Shown: positions 1-8,134 of the stretch, piece after piece
How the letters are laid out: every line of letters starts with the position of its first letter
Position numbering within the stretch: the first letter of the stretch is position 1
Assembly (NCBI GenBank): GCA_026398695.1
Contig: JAPLSJ010000034.1
Location: 1 to 39,398, forward strand
Origin: Arenimonas sp.
GTDB taxonomy: Bacteria; Pseudomonadota; Gammaproteobacteria; Xanthomonadales; Xanthomonadaceae
Direction of reading: 5' to 3'
DNA: 39,398 nucleotides
Position numbers and translations under genes: made by a program
The notes under the pieces: model-generated
Database searches by the model: none
What the model was told of the DNA's origin: nothing
What the model saw: the letters and a program-made list of their open reading frames with translations, nothing else

Positions 1-1191
1 GACGACCTGGTCCTCGATCTCGCGGGCGCCCGGCAGGTCAGGGAACAGCAGCGGGTTGTCGGTGACGGCGTTGAGTTCGATGTCCACCACGCGCTTGGCC
101 TGTTCCCGCGCGTCGCGCACGGCGCCGTGCACCTGCGGGATGCAGCGCAGCGAGTAGCTGTCCTGCGGCTGGTGCTTCTTGCCGCCGCGGAAGGGCCGGA
201 AGCGCTGGTAGAACCGCTCGCGGCCGTGGCGCTGGTCCAGCGGCACCCAGTCCCAGCCGATGTCGAAGCCCAGCGCCTGCTGCGAGGGCACGGTCCAACT
301 GGCGGGCTGCCACTGCCGGAAGCGCGGCACGAGGTGGTAGGCGATGTCGGACAGCGTGGAGCCGTCCAGCAGGCGGCGCAGGTGCGCCGCCACGTGCACC
401 TGGCCCGGGTGGGGGCGCAGCGCGTGCACGTGCGGGTCGAACGCGCGCAGCCGGCCGGCGAAGGCGTCCAGGGTCATGGACGCGGCCAGGTCGGCGGTGT
501 CGAGCAGTTCTTCCAGCCGCTCGATCGCCAGCACGGCGGTGGCCAGCATCTGGGCGGTGCCGTTGTTGAGCGCCAGGCCTTCCTTGTGCGACAGCTTCAC
601 CGGCTGCAGGCCGGCGCGCTCGAGCGCCTGCGCGCCGCTGATGCGCTCGCCGTCGTAGAAGGCTTCGCCGCCGCCCAGCAGCACGATGGCCAGGTGCGAC
701 AGCGGCGCCAGGTCGCCGCTGGCGCCGACCGAACCCTTGCGCGGCACCACCGGCACGATGCCGGCGTTGAGCATGTCGGTCATCGACTGCAGCACGGCCG
801 GGCGGATGCCGGAATGGCCGCGCATCAGGGTGTTGATGCGGATGGCCATCATCGCGCGCACCACGTCGGGCGCGAACGGTTCGCCCACGCACACCGCGTG
901 GGTGACGATCAGGTTGTGCTGCAGTTCCTCCAGCACGCTGTCGGTGGACGCCGAGGCACCGGGCAGGCCCGTGCGCAGGCGGTGCGCGCCCAGCAGCTTG
1001 TCGGCATTGCTGCCAAAGCCGGTGGACACGCCGTAGATCGGCTCCTGGCGGCGCACCTGCTCGGCCAGGAAGTCGGCGGCGCGCTGCACGGCGCCCATCT
1101 GCGCCGGGTCCAGGCTGACCTGGGCCCCCATGGCGATCTCGGCGAGCTGGGCGCGGTTGAGGCTGTTGCCGTCCAGGCGGATGGGCTTCAT
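1..1191 (-). CDS. hutH: HutH-family aromatic amino acid ammonia-lyase (3' end outside window)
   Basis: Partial gene: 397 codons are open from ATG at 1191 to the window edge. Family members remove ammonia from histidine (HAL) or tyrosine/phenylalanine (TAL/PAL) to give an acrylate. The MIO-forming Ala-Ser-Gly is at residues 157-159 within GSVGASGDLAPL, preceded by YGVSTGFG (53-60). DSYSLRC (344-350) and NAVTDNPLLF (374-383) are also family blocks. The substrate-selectivity position reads NLIVTH (93-98), close to the S-H of HAL. Unlike ordinary HutH, about 50 extra residues, rich in aromatic and basic residues, lie between LLDGS (274-278) and the SYSLRC block. The ATG lies 1 base after the hisS stop, so the genes look co-transcribed; no other hut gene is visible. 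The family is certain, histidine specificity is not. Confidence 0.85.
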   Translation of the reverse strand, partial: MKPIRLDGNSLNRAQLAEIAMGAQVSLDPAQMGAVQRAADFLAEQVRRQEPIYGVSTGFGSNADKLLGAHRLRTGLPGASASTDSVLEELQHNLIVTHAVCVGEPFAPDVVRAMMAIRINTLMRGHSGIRPAVLQSMTDMLNAGIVPVVPRKGSVGASGDLAPLSHLAIVLLGGGEAFYDGERISGAQALERAGLQPVKLSHKEGLALNNGTAQMLATAVLAIERLEELLDTADLAASMTLDAFAGRLRAFDPHVHALRPHPGQVHVAAHLRRLLDGSTLSDIAYHLVPRFRQWQPASWTVPSQQALGFDIGWDWVPLDQRHGRERFYQRFRPFRGGKKHQPQDSYSLRCIPQVHGAVRDAREQAKRVVDIELNAVTDNPLLFPDLPGAREIEDQVV

Positions 1192-1192
1192 G

Positions 1193-2566
1193 TCAACGGG
1201 CTCCCATGGCGCGCTGTTGTTCCAGCTCGACCTTGAGGGCGGTGGCCATCTCGTCGCGCGTGAGTTCGAACTGCTCCTGCGACTTGAGGTCCTTCACCTT
1301 CACCACGCCGCGTTCGGCCTCTTCGTCGCCGAACAGGATGACGAAGCGGATGCCAGCGCGGTCGGCGTACTGGAACTGCTTGGCGAGCTTCTTCGCCTCG
1401 AGCTGCACTTCGGCATTGATGCCGGCGGCGCGCAGCCTGCGGGCGATGTCGAGCGAATCGGGCAGGCGCGTGTCGTCCACCAGGCCCACCATCACTTCCA
1501 CCGAGCTTTCGGCGGTGGAGACGATGCCCGCCTCGCGCAGCTGCCAGAACAGCCGCGTGGCGCCGATCGAGATGCCCACGCCGGGCAGCTTCGACTTGGT
1601 GTAGTGGCTGGCGAGGTTTTCATAGCGGCCGCCCGAACAGACCGAGCCGATCTGCGGGTGCTCGTCGAGCGTGGTCTCGTAGACGGTGCCGGTGTAGTAG
1701 TCCAGGCCGCGGGCGATGGAGAAATTGATGGCGTAGTTCTTTTCCGGGACGCCGTAGGCCTTGAGCAGCTCCAGCACTTCGCGCAGCTCGTCGCGGCCCT
1801 GGGCCAGCGTCTCGCTGCCTTCGCCCAGCGCCGCCAGGCGCGCCAGCGCGTCGGCGTGCGAGGTCGAGCGCGACTGCACGAAGGCCATGATGCGTTCCAC
1901 CACGTCCGAAGCCAGTTCGAAGCCCTCGCCCCCCAGCGTGGCGCGCACGGCGTCGGCGCCGCGCTTGTCGAGCTTGTCGATCTCGCGCAGCACCAGCGCC
2001 TGGCGCTCGCCGTCGGCGATGCCCACGCCCTCGAAGAAGCCGCGCAGCAACTTGCGGTTGTTGAGCTGGATGGTGAACGGGCCCACGCCCAGTTCGGAGA
2101 ACACCGCGTGGATCACCGCCGGCATCTCGGCGTCGTGGCGCACGCTGAGCGCGTCCTTGCCGATCACGTCGATGTCGCACTGGTAGAACTCGCGGAAGCG
2201 GCCGCGCTGGGCGCGCTCGCCGCGGTACACGCGCTGGATCTGGTAGCGCCGGAACGGGAAGGCCAGGTCGTGTTCGTGCTCGGCCACGTAGCGGGCCAGC
2301 GGCACGGTGAGGTCGAAGCGCAGGGCCAGCTCGGGCTGGCCGCCTTGCTCGAGGGCGCCGGTGGACTGCACGAAGTAGACCTGGCGCTCGGTTTCGCCGC
2401 CGGTCTTGGTCAGCAGGACCTCGGACAGCTCGAACACCGGCGTTTCCACCGGCAGGAAGCCGAAGCGCTCGTAGTTGCGGCGGATGACGTCCAGCATGCG
2501 CTGGAAGGCAATCTGGTCACGGGGCAGCAGCTCCATGACCCCGGGCGTGGTGCGGGGCTTGATCAA
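1193..2566 (-). CDS. hisS: Histidyl-tRNA synthetase
   Basis: Class II synthetase that charges tRNA-His in the cytoplasm. Counting from the chosen start, motif 2 is [16 protein letters not shown] (about 121-136), the histidine A motif is [10 protein letters not shown] (about 285-294), followed by [13 protein letters not shown] and a C-terminal anticodon-binding domain. Length, about 457 residues, suits the family. Start: an in-frame ATG lies at 2593, but TTG at 2566 has a GGAG Shine-Dalgarno 8 bases upstream and gives the N-terminus (M)IKPRTTPG seen in xanthomonad HisS, so TTG is preferred. The motif 2 wording (REFYQCDID) is closer to the eukaryotic/archaeal-like HisS branch than to the E. coli type (RQFHQLGCE). 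The stop is 1 base from the start of the downstream ammonia-lyase gene. Confidence 0.95.
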   Translation of the reverse strand: MIKPRTTPGVMELLPRDQIAFQRMLDVIRRNYERFGFLPVETPVFELSEVLLTKTGGETERQVYFVQSTGALEQGGQPELALRFDLTVPLARYVAEHEHDLAFPFRRYQIQRVYRGERAQRGRFREFYQCDIDVIGKDALSVRHDAEMPAVIHAVFSELGVGPFTIQLNNRKLLRGFFEGVGIADGERQALVLREIDKLDKRGADAVRATLGGEGFELASDVVERIMAFVQSRSTSHADALARLAALGEGSETLAQGRDELREVLELLKAYGVPEKNYAINFSIARGLDYYTGTVYETTLDEHPQIGSVCSGGRYENLASHYTKSKLPGVGISIGATRLFWQLREAGIVSTAESSVEVMVGLVDDTRLPDSLDIARRLRAAGINAEVQLEAKKLAKQFQYADRAGIRFVILFGDEEAERGVVKVKDLKSQEQFELTRDEMATALKVELEQQRAMGAR

Positions 2567-2649
2567 GGCGGGCACTCCAGGGAGATGCCACATTCTAGCG
2601 GCTGGCGCCGGCCCGGGCCGTCCCCGGCGGATGAAAATGGACGGCGGCC

Positions 2650-2678
2650 TTGCCCGTTCCCCGCTTCCCCCCTAGAAT
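2650..2678 (+). promoter_or_regulatory. Sigma-70 promoter of tRNA-Pro
   Basis: The -35 box TTGCCC (2650-2655) and -10 box TAGAAT (2673-2678) are separated by 17 bp. The -10 box ends 17 bp before the first base of the mature tRNA, a normal distance for a tRNA transcription start. Confidence 0.75.
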
Positions 2679-2695
2679 AGCGGGCTCGGATCCCT

Positions 2696-2772
2696 CGGGG
2701 TGTAGCTCAGCCTGGTAGAGCGCTACGTTCGGGACGTAGAAGTCGCAGGTTCAAATCCTGTCTCCCCGACCA
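2696..2772 (+). tRNA. tRNA-Pro(CGG)
   Basis: A full cloverleaf can be drawn. The acceptor stem is 2696-2702 with 2762-2768 and has one T-T mismatch (2701/2763). The D stem is GCTC/GAGC, and the anticodon stem CTACG/CGTAG encloses loop TTCGGGA with anticodon CGG. The T stem is GCAGG/CCTGT, the discriminator is A2769, and CCA is encoded at 2770-2772. It reads the codon CCG, common in high-GC genomes. It has its own promoter upstream and a terminator downstream. Confidence 0.97.
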
Positions 2773-2787
2773 TCCGTTTAAACGACA

Positions 2788-2812
2788 CGCCGCCCCGCAA
2801 GGGCGGCGTTTT
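2788..2812 (+). terminator. Intrinsic terminator of tRNA-Pro
   Basis: Perfect 8-bp stem CGCCGCCC (2788-2795) / GGGCGGCG (2801-2808) with a 5-nt loop, followed by TTTT and more T-rich sequence. It starts 16 bases after the encoded CCA. Confidence 0.85.
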
Positions 2813-2825
2813 CGTTTGCGCGGCG

Positions 2826-2853
2826 TTCACGCCGCCCCTGCGTTGGCTACACT
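2826..2853 (+). promoter_or_regulatory. Candidate promoter of the DUF2339/DUF3999 genes
   Basis: TTCACG (2826-2831), a 16-bp spacer and TACACT (2848-2853) give 4/6 matches to each sigma-70 box, 30 bp before the ATG at 2883 and after the tRNA terminator. Read by eye only. Confidence 0.45.
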
Positions 2854-2882
2854 CAGCCCCATTCATCGGTGTGGGGACGCGT

Positions 2883-5624
2883 ATGAGCTGGATCCTGGGC
2901 TTGCTGGGTGCGGTGCTGGGGCTGGCCATGGCGGAGGCCGACGAAGGCTTCTTCGGGCTGGTGGCAGGTGCCCTGCTGGGTGCGCTGCTCGGCCTGGCCC
3001 TCGGGATGCGCCGGCGGATGGCCGACCTGGAGCAGCGCCTGGCCCGTGTGGAAACCCTGAGTCGCCGCAGCGTGGCGGCCGCAGCCAGCGCCGCCCCGTC
3101 GGTGTCCGGCGCAGCGGCGCCCGAGCCCGCGCGCGAACCGGCCGCGGCTGCCGACACGCCTTCCTCGCCCCTGCCGGCGGCTGCGGCCATCGATCCCGCC
3201 GCGGCAACGCCGGTGGCGCCGGTCCCGACCGGCGCCGAGCCGCCGCCGATCCCCGCACGCGCGGCCGTCCCGCCGGCCATGCCCTCGCCCGTCGGCCAGC
3301 CCGCACCCGCGTTCGATACGGGGCCGCGCGAACCCGACGTGTTCGAAAAGGCCTTCGCGGTCGTCAAGGGCTGGCTGTTCGAAGGCAACGTGCCGGTGAA
3401 GCTGGGCGTGCTGGTGCTGATGTTCGGCGTCGCCGCCGCCATCAAGTACGCCGCCGACGCCGGCTGGCTGACCATGCCGATCGAGTTCCGCCTGGCCGGC
3501 ATCGCCGCCGGCGCGATCGCCGGCCTGGTGTGGGGCCTGCGCAGCGCGGCCGAGCGGCCCGCCTTCGGCCTGAGCCTGCAGGGCGGCGCCATCGGCATCC
3601 TGCTGCTGGTGGTGTTCGCGGCCTTCCGCAACTACGACGTGCTGGCGGCGATGCCCGCCTTCGCGCTCATCGTGATCCTGGTGGCCGGCGCCAGCGTGCT
3701 GGCGGTGAAACAGGACGCGCCCGCGCTGGCGGTGCTGGGCTTCATCGGCGGTTACCTGGCGCCGGTGCTGCTGTCCACGGGCAGCGGCAACCACGTGGCG
3801 CTCTTCGGCTACTACGCGGTGCTCAACGCCGCCGTGTTCGCCATTGCCTGGAAGCGGCCGTGGCGGGCGCTGAACCTGGTGGGCTTCCTCTTCACCTTCG
3901 TGATCGGCGCGGCCTGGGGCGCGAAGTATTACCAGCCGGAAAAGTTCGCCACGGTGGAGCCCTTCCTCATCCTGTTCTTCCTGTTCTATGTCGCCATCCC
4001 GGTGCTGTACGCACTGGCCGGCCGGGGCAGGAACGGCAAGGTGGACGGCACGCTGCTGTTCGGCACGCCGCTGCTGGCGTTCCCGATGCAGGTGGGCTTG
4101 CTGGGTGACGACCGCTTCGGGCTGGCCACCAGCGCGGTGTTCGTGGCGGCGGTGTTCACTGGCCTGGCGCTGTGGGCACAGCGCAACCAGCGCCTGCGCG
4201 ACCTGGCGCAAAGCGCGGCGGGCATGGGCGTGGTGTTCGCCACGCTGGCCATTCCGCTGGCGCTCACGGCGCGCTGGACGTCCGCGGCCTGGGCGCTCCA
4301 GGGCGCGGGCATGGTGTGGCTGGGCCTGCGCCAGGACCGGCGCCTGGTGCGCTGGACCGGCCTGGTGCTGCTGGTGCTGGCGAGCGGCGCGTGGATGGTG
4401 AGCCTGTTCGACTACAACCTGGGCATCGAGGACCGCTTCCTGTGGAACGGCCACGCCTTGAACCTTCTCTTGCTGGCGCTGGCGTGGCTGGCGGGCAGCT
4501 GGTTCTACGAGCGCGCCGGCCGGACCGTGGCGCTGCAGGTGGTCCTGTTCCTGACCGGCCTGCTGTGGTGGAGCGTGCTGGGAATTCGCGAAATCGAGGT
4601 GAACCTGTCGCCCGAATACGACGCGCTGTACTACGGCGGCTTCGCGCTGGTGACCGCCGCGATCGCGGCGCTGCTGCGCGGGCCGATGGCCTGGCCGCGG
4701 CTGTCGTGGCCGCTGGTGGCCTCGGTGGTGCTGATGCTGCCGCTGTCGCTGGCCTCGCAGGACCACTACGGCGTGACGCTGTTCGACGCCCCGCTGGCGC
4801 TGTGGTGGCTTGTGCTCGCGCTGGCGCTGCCGACGCTGGCGGCACTGCGTGAGCCCTTCTCGCGCGGCCTTCCGGTGGCGCACATCGCCTGGCTGGTCAC
4901 CGTGGCTGCGGCCGCCGGCATCACCCTGATGCGGGTGCTCGATGACCGCGCCGGCCTGGCCGACGGCTGGCTGCTGCCGGCGGTGATGGCGCCGCTGGCG
5001 CTGATGTTCTTCATCGCCTGGAAGCATCCGCGTTTCGCCGGCTGGCCTGTCGCCGACGCGTTCCCGCGCTGGCGCAAGGCGTGGCTGGGCATCGCCGGAG
5101 CCGGGCTGGGCATCGCCTGGCTGCTGGGCAACCTGCTGCCCGGCAACAGCACGCCGCTGCCCTGGCTGCCGCTGCTCAACCCGCTGGAGCTGTCGCTGCT
5201 GCTGGGGCTGATGGTGGCCGCGGCGGCGCTGCGTTCGCACGCGGATCCGCACCGCCTGGGCAGCCTGGCCTGGGCCGGCGCGGCCCTGCTGATGCTGACG
5301 ATGGCCGTGCTGCGCGCCTGCCATCACCTGGGCGACCTGCCCTGGTCGCCCGAGATCCTCGGCGAAACCCTGGCCCAGACCAGCCTCACCGTGGCCTGGT
5401 GCGTGGCCGGCGTCACCACCTGGATCCTCGGCTCGCGCCGCCTCGACCGCCCGCTGTGGTGGCTGGGCGCGGTGCTGCTGGGCATCGTGCTGCTCAAGCT
5501 GCTGCTGGTGGACCGACAGTTCGTCGGCAACATCGCCGGCATCGTGTCCTTCGTCGTCGTGGGCCTGCTGCTTATCATCGTCGGCCGCATCGCCCCCACC
5601 CCACCCCGCTCGGAGCCACGCTGA
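2883..5624 (+). CDS. DUF2339 polytopic membrane protein
   Basis: Large predicted inner-membrane protein of the DUF2339 family, function unknown. The N-terminus has a short hydrophobic segment, then a helical/coiled stretch (about 40-60) and a low-complexity Ala/Pro linker (about 65-145). From about residue 160 onward there is an almost continuous series of hydrophobic helices (twenty or more), including the family-typical stretch around GFIGGYLAPVLLSTGSGNH. The ATG at 2883 is chosen over the in-frame GTG at 2871 because GGGG at 2873-2876 sits well as a ribosome site for it. The stop overlaps the ATG of the next gene (TGATG), so the two products are probably made together. DUF2339 and DUF3999 genes are often paired, which suggests a joint envelope role, but no substrate can be inferred. 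Confidence 0.85.
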   Translation: MSWILGLLGAVLGLAMAEADEGFFGLVAGALLGALLGLALGMRRRMADLEQRLARVETLSRRSVAAAASAAPSVSGAAAPEPAREPAAAADTPSSPLPAAAAIDPAAATPVAPVPTGAEPPPIPARAAVPPAMPSPVGQPAPAFDTGPREPDVFEKAFAVVKGWLFEGNVPVKLGVLVLMFGVAAAIKYAADAGWLTMPIEFRLAGIAAGAIAGLVWGLRSAAERPAFGLSLQGGAIGILLLVVFAAFRNYDVLAAMPAFALIVILVAGASVLAVKQDAPALAVLGFIGGYLAPVLLSTGSGNHVALFGYYAVLNAAVFAIAWKRPWRALNLVGFLFTFVIGAAWGAKYYQPEKFATVEPFLILFFLFYVAIPVLYALAGRGRNGKVDGTLLFGTPLLAFPMQVGLLGDDRFGLATSAVFVAAVFTGLALWAQRNQRLRDLAQSAAGMGVVFATLAIPLALTARWTSAAWALQGAGMVWLGLRQDRRLVRWTGLVLLVLASGAWMVSLFDYNLGIEDRFLWNGHALNLLLLALAWLAGSWFYERAGRTVALQVVLFLTGLLWWSVLGIREIEVNLSPEYDALYYGGFALVTAAIAALLRGPMAWPRLSWPLVASVVLMLPLSLASQDHYGVTLFDAPLALWWLVLALALPTLAALREPFSRGLPVAHIAWLVTVAAAAGITLMRVLDDRAGLADGWLLPAVMAPLALMFFIAWKHPRFAGWPVADAFPRWRKAWLGIAGAGLGIAWLLGNLLPGNSTPLPWLPLLNPLELSLLLGLMVAAAALRSHADPHRLGSLAWAGAALLMLTMAVLRACHHLGDLPWSPEILGETLAQTSLTVAWCVAGVTTWILGSRRLDRPLWWLGAVLLGIVLLKLLLVDRQFVGNIAGIVSFVVVGLLLIIVGRIAPTPPRSEPR

Positions 5625-6967
5625 TGCGCCTGCCCCTGCTGTTGCTGATCTCGCTGGCGGGCAACGCCGCCGCGCAAACGCCGGAAGACTTCGCCTGGCA
5701 GTGGCCCGTCGTCACCAGGGGCCAGGAAGGTGCGTACCAGCTGGTGCTCGACGAGCCCGCCTATGCCCGCATCGCGCGCGGTGACCTGCGCGACCTGGCG
5801 GCGTTCAACGCCGACGGCCAGCCCGTCCCGTTCGCGCCGCTGGTGGAATCGCAGCCGTTGTCCGAACAGCGCAGCGAACTGCGCTGGCTGCGCATCGCCG
5901 CCCCGGCCGAAGGGGCCAGCGAATCGTTTTCGCTGCGCCTCGAGCGCGACGCCGACGGCCGCGTGCGCGACCTGCAGCTCGACACCGGCACCACCGCGGC
6001 CAGCACGCCCAGCCGCGACCTGCTGATCGACCTGGGCGAGGATCCGCCCTCGGTGTCGTCGCTGCGCCTGACCCTGGGCGCCGACGCGGCGCTGCCGGTG
6101 AACCTGCGCGTGGACGTGCTGGCCAGCGACGACCTCGCCGACTGGCAGACCCTCGCCAGCGGTCTGGCGCTGGTGGCGATGGACGACAACGGCCTGCGCA
6201 TCGAGCGACTGCAGCTGGACTTCGGCGGCTCGCGCCAGCGCTACCTGCGCCTGAGCGTCGCGGGCGACGCCCAGTGGCCGGCGATCGCACGCATCGAGGA
6301 CCGCCGCCTGGAGACCAGCGACGGCCAGGCCTGGCAAAACGTGAGCCTGATGGGCCGCGCCGTGGACGGCGAGCCCGGCGTGTTCGAATACCGCAGCCCG
6401 GGCCCGATGCCCGTGGGCCGCGTCGACCTGCAGCTGCCGTCGGAAAACACCGTGGCCGCGGCCAGGCTCGAAAGCCGCGACGGCGACGAGGCGCCGTGGT
6501 ACCCCGTGGTGGGTTTCACCGCGTTCCGCCTGGGGGCGGGCCGCAACGAAGTGCAGCACCTGCCCGCCGACGTCGGCATCCATCGCGAACGCCAGTGGCG
6601 GCTGCACACCGAACCCGCGCTGGCGCAGGCGCCCACGCTGGTGCTGGGCTATCGCCCCGACCGCTTCGTGATGCTGGCGCAGGGCGCCGCCCCCTACCGC
6701 CTCCTGGCCGGCAGCGTGCGCACCACGCGGCCCGACTACCCCGTGCAGGCCGCGCTGGCGGCGATGCGTGCGTCCAACCAGCCCGGGTGGCAGCTGCCCG
6801 TGGCCATGCTGGGCGAAGGCAGCGCGGCGCCCGGTGGCCAGGCGGCGCTCAGCCCCGACCGCGGGCCGCAGCACCGCCGCTGGGTGCTGTGGGCCGTGCT
6901 GGCGATTGGCGTGGGGCTGGTGCTGGTGGTGTCGCTGCGTGTGCTGCGGCATCCGAAGAGCGAGTGA
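5624..6967 (+). CDS. DUF3999 family membrane-anchored envelope protein
   Basis: 447 residues. A signal peptide ends near AQT (about residue 21), and a large periplasmic beta-rich region follows. One transmembrane helix near the C-terminus (WVLWAVLAIGVGLVLVVSL) leaves a short basic tail, so the bulk should be periplasmic and anchored at its C-terminus. The composition and domain order fit DUF3999, a family of unknown function. The start is fixed by the TGATG overlap with the DUF2339 gene and the signal peptide; the longer open frame upstream lies inside that gene. The stop at 6965-6967 is the last base triplet of ordinary host-like DNA before the lower-GC island. Confidence 0.8.
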   Translation: MRLPLLLLISLAGNAAAQTPEDFAWQWPVVTRGQEGAYQLVLDEPAYARIARGDLRDLAAFNADGQPVPFAPLVESQPLSEQRSELRWLRIAAPAEGASESFSLRLERDADGRVRDLQLDTGTTAASTPSRDLLIDLGEDPPSVSSLRLTLGADAALPVNLRVDVLASDDLADWQTLASGLALVAMDDNGLRIERLQLDFGGSRQRYLRLSVAGDAQWPAIARIEDRRLETSDGQAWQNVSLMGRAVDGEPGVFEYRSPGPMPVGRVDLQLPSENTVAAARLESRDGDEAPWYPVVGFTAFRLGAGRNEVQHLPADVGIHRERQWRLHTEPALAQAPTLVLGYRPDRFVMLAQGAAPYRLLAGSVRTTRPDYPVQAALAAMRASNQPGWQLPVAMLGEGSAAPGGQAALSPDRGPQHRRWVLWAVLAIGVGLVLVVSLRVLRHPKSE

Positions 6968-7157
6968 CGAGGACCGGGAGAGGCTGCAAACAGCGCAGCG
7001 CTCTTGGATACAGATGAGAGATGCAGGCTGCCAATGGGCTTTTTCGGATCAGCGCGACTGTCTTGTTGACCGTAGGGACATTCGAGCCGAGGAACTTCAG
7101 GACAGCCATTTCCGCACGTCCAATCGCCAGTACACGAGCCTTGCCACGTCGCGGTGA
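6966..7157 (+). pseudogene. Truncated remnant of a DUF1311/LprI-type protein
   Basis: An open frame, out of frame with the DUF3999 gene it abuts, ends in TGA at 7155-7157. It reads LQTAQRSWIQMRDAGC (16 residues) followed about 10 residues later by a second Cys and then an R-x-EEL segment. That spacing resembles the core of lysozyme-inhibitor LprI-like (DUF1311) domains, which typically show AQRxWxxxRDxxC and RTxEL. No start codon, signal peptide or N-terminal half is present, so this is a 3' fragment. The stop is immediately followed by an attC-like site, as expected for the last part of a gene cassette. The family assignment is from memory of the motif and is tentative. Confidence 0.45.
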
Positions 7158-7158
7158 G

Positions 7159-7214
7159 GCTTGAGCAATCATTCAAGACGACGCGTTCGGCCTGGCTCAA
7201 GTCAGGCGGTACAC
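7159..7214 (+). other. attC-like recombination site A (degenerate)
   Basis: 56 bp with the same internal spacing as site B: an outer box GCTTGAG (7159-7165, against RYYYAAC), 6 bp, TTCAAGACGACG (7172-7183), a short TTCGG loop region, CTGGCTCAA (7192-7200), 7 bp, and an outer box GGTACAC (7208-7214, against GTTRRRY). Each outer box matches about 5 of 7 positions, and the inner arms pair imperfectly. It lies directly after the stop of the DUF1311-like remnant. Confidence 0.45.
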
Positions 7215-7325
7215 GCCACATGCGGCTCTCCCGCTACCTGCTGATCGGCCACCCTGTCACCGGACTCCAATCACGCCCGCTTCTGAAAGTGGGAAGACGC
7301 CGCAAGGCACCTACGTTGAAGACGC

Positions 7326-7979
7326 ATGACAGACTCTTTCGAACTCAAGAAGCACTACTCCGAGATAGCAACGAGCGCTCTGCTCGCGAAGTGGACAAAA
7401 GACGAGCAGCTGGAATGGGCCGAAGTCGTCTTGCGGGAAGAACTCCTGAGGCGCGGAGTTTCCGAATCGAGGCTCAGTGAACTCAGGACTCCCAGAGCCA
7501 CAACCGAGCCCAATCCTTCCCGCGTGAAGCGCCCTTACGTTCCCTTCCCCAGGTTGGTTGAATACGCGCTCACCGGGTGTTGGCTGTTAATCCAGGGAAG
7601 CCTGGGCGTGCTTGCCGTCGCATCGATTGGAGACATGATTTTTTACGGGTCGCAATACAGCTCGCACAGTGCCGCCTACTATTCCTCATATCAACAGGTC
7701 ACACTGCTTTTCGTACTCGTTGCGCTGATTCCACGCTTCGCGCTCAGCTACCTGCCAATTTTGGCAATTCCCTATTTGGCCTTGGTCGTGGCCGCAATAG
7801 TTACCGCCTCTTGGTGCATAGAAAATAACCATTTATCTCTTGCCAAAGACAATTCTTCGCTTTTCCAGGCCTGTCTTTATGCACTTTACTTCTTGGCAGC
7901 AGACGCTTCGTTTATCCTGCTTAAACGACTAGGATCGTTGTTTCGGATCAAGTCTAGAGGCGAGGGCGGCGGCCACTAG
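7326..7979 (+). CDS. Orphan multi-pass membrane protein (cassette-like)
   Basis: 217 residues, family not recognised. The first 45 residues are a charged helical segment (SALLAKWTKDEQLEWAEVVL) of the kind found as a short N-terminal module in many bacterial membrane proteins. A proline-containing linker follows, then about four hydrophobic segments (roughly 75-98, 115-137, 140-160, 180-200) and a basic tail. ATG at 7326 has GAAG about 8 bases upstream. The gene is lower in GC than its surroundings and uses rarer codons (TTA, ATA, AAT), which suggests transfer. It lies between attC-like sites A and B, about 110 bp before site B. The same frame stays open after its stop (see 7980-8134). Confidence 0.65.
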   Translation: MTDSFELKKHYSEIATSALLAKWTKDEQLEWAEVVLREELLRRGVSESRLSELRTPRATTEPNPSRVKRPYVPFPRLVEYALTGCWLLIQGSLGVLAVASIGDMIFYGSQYSSHSAAYYSSYQQVTLLFVLVALIPRFALSYLPILAIPYLALVVAAIVTASWCIENNHLSLAKDNSSLFQACLYALYFLAADASFILLKRLGSLFRIKSRGEGGGH

Positions 7980-8134
7980 GCGTCCATCCCCAACCACGCA
8001 ATCAAGAAGTGTCTTCAGGCTCCTGGGGACAAGGACCTTGCGGTCTACACGTCAGAAGGCGCATTCAATCAGCGTGCTCTTTCGGTTTGGGCCCAGCCAA
8101 TCATTCAGGCCGACGCCTTCGGCACGGCTTAACC
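7980..8134 (+). pseudogene. Possible 3' gene fragment ending in attC-like site B
   Basis: Directly after the TAG of the preceding gene, the same frame stays open for 51 codons. It reads like ordinary protein (for example DKDLAVYTSEGAFNQ) before ending in TAA inside site B with ...IIQADAFGTA. No ATG or GTG start is available. It may be the tail of a lost cassette gene, since cassette genes often end within their attC, or a former C-terminal extension of the 7326 gene cut by a nonsense change. Reading through attC alone explains only the last 12 or so codons. Confidence 0.3.

Noticed and set aside
2853-5327. An 824-codon open frame on the minus strand opposite the DUF2339 gene
   Set aside because: It is rich in Gln, Arg and His repeats with no domain signal, as expected for the complement of a high-GC gene. 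The plus-strand frame has clear membrane helices.
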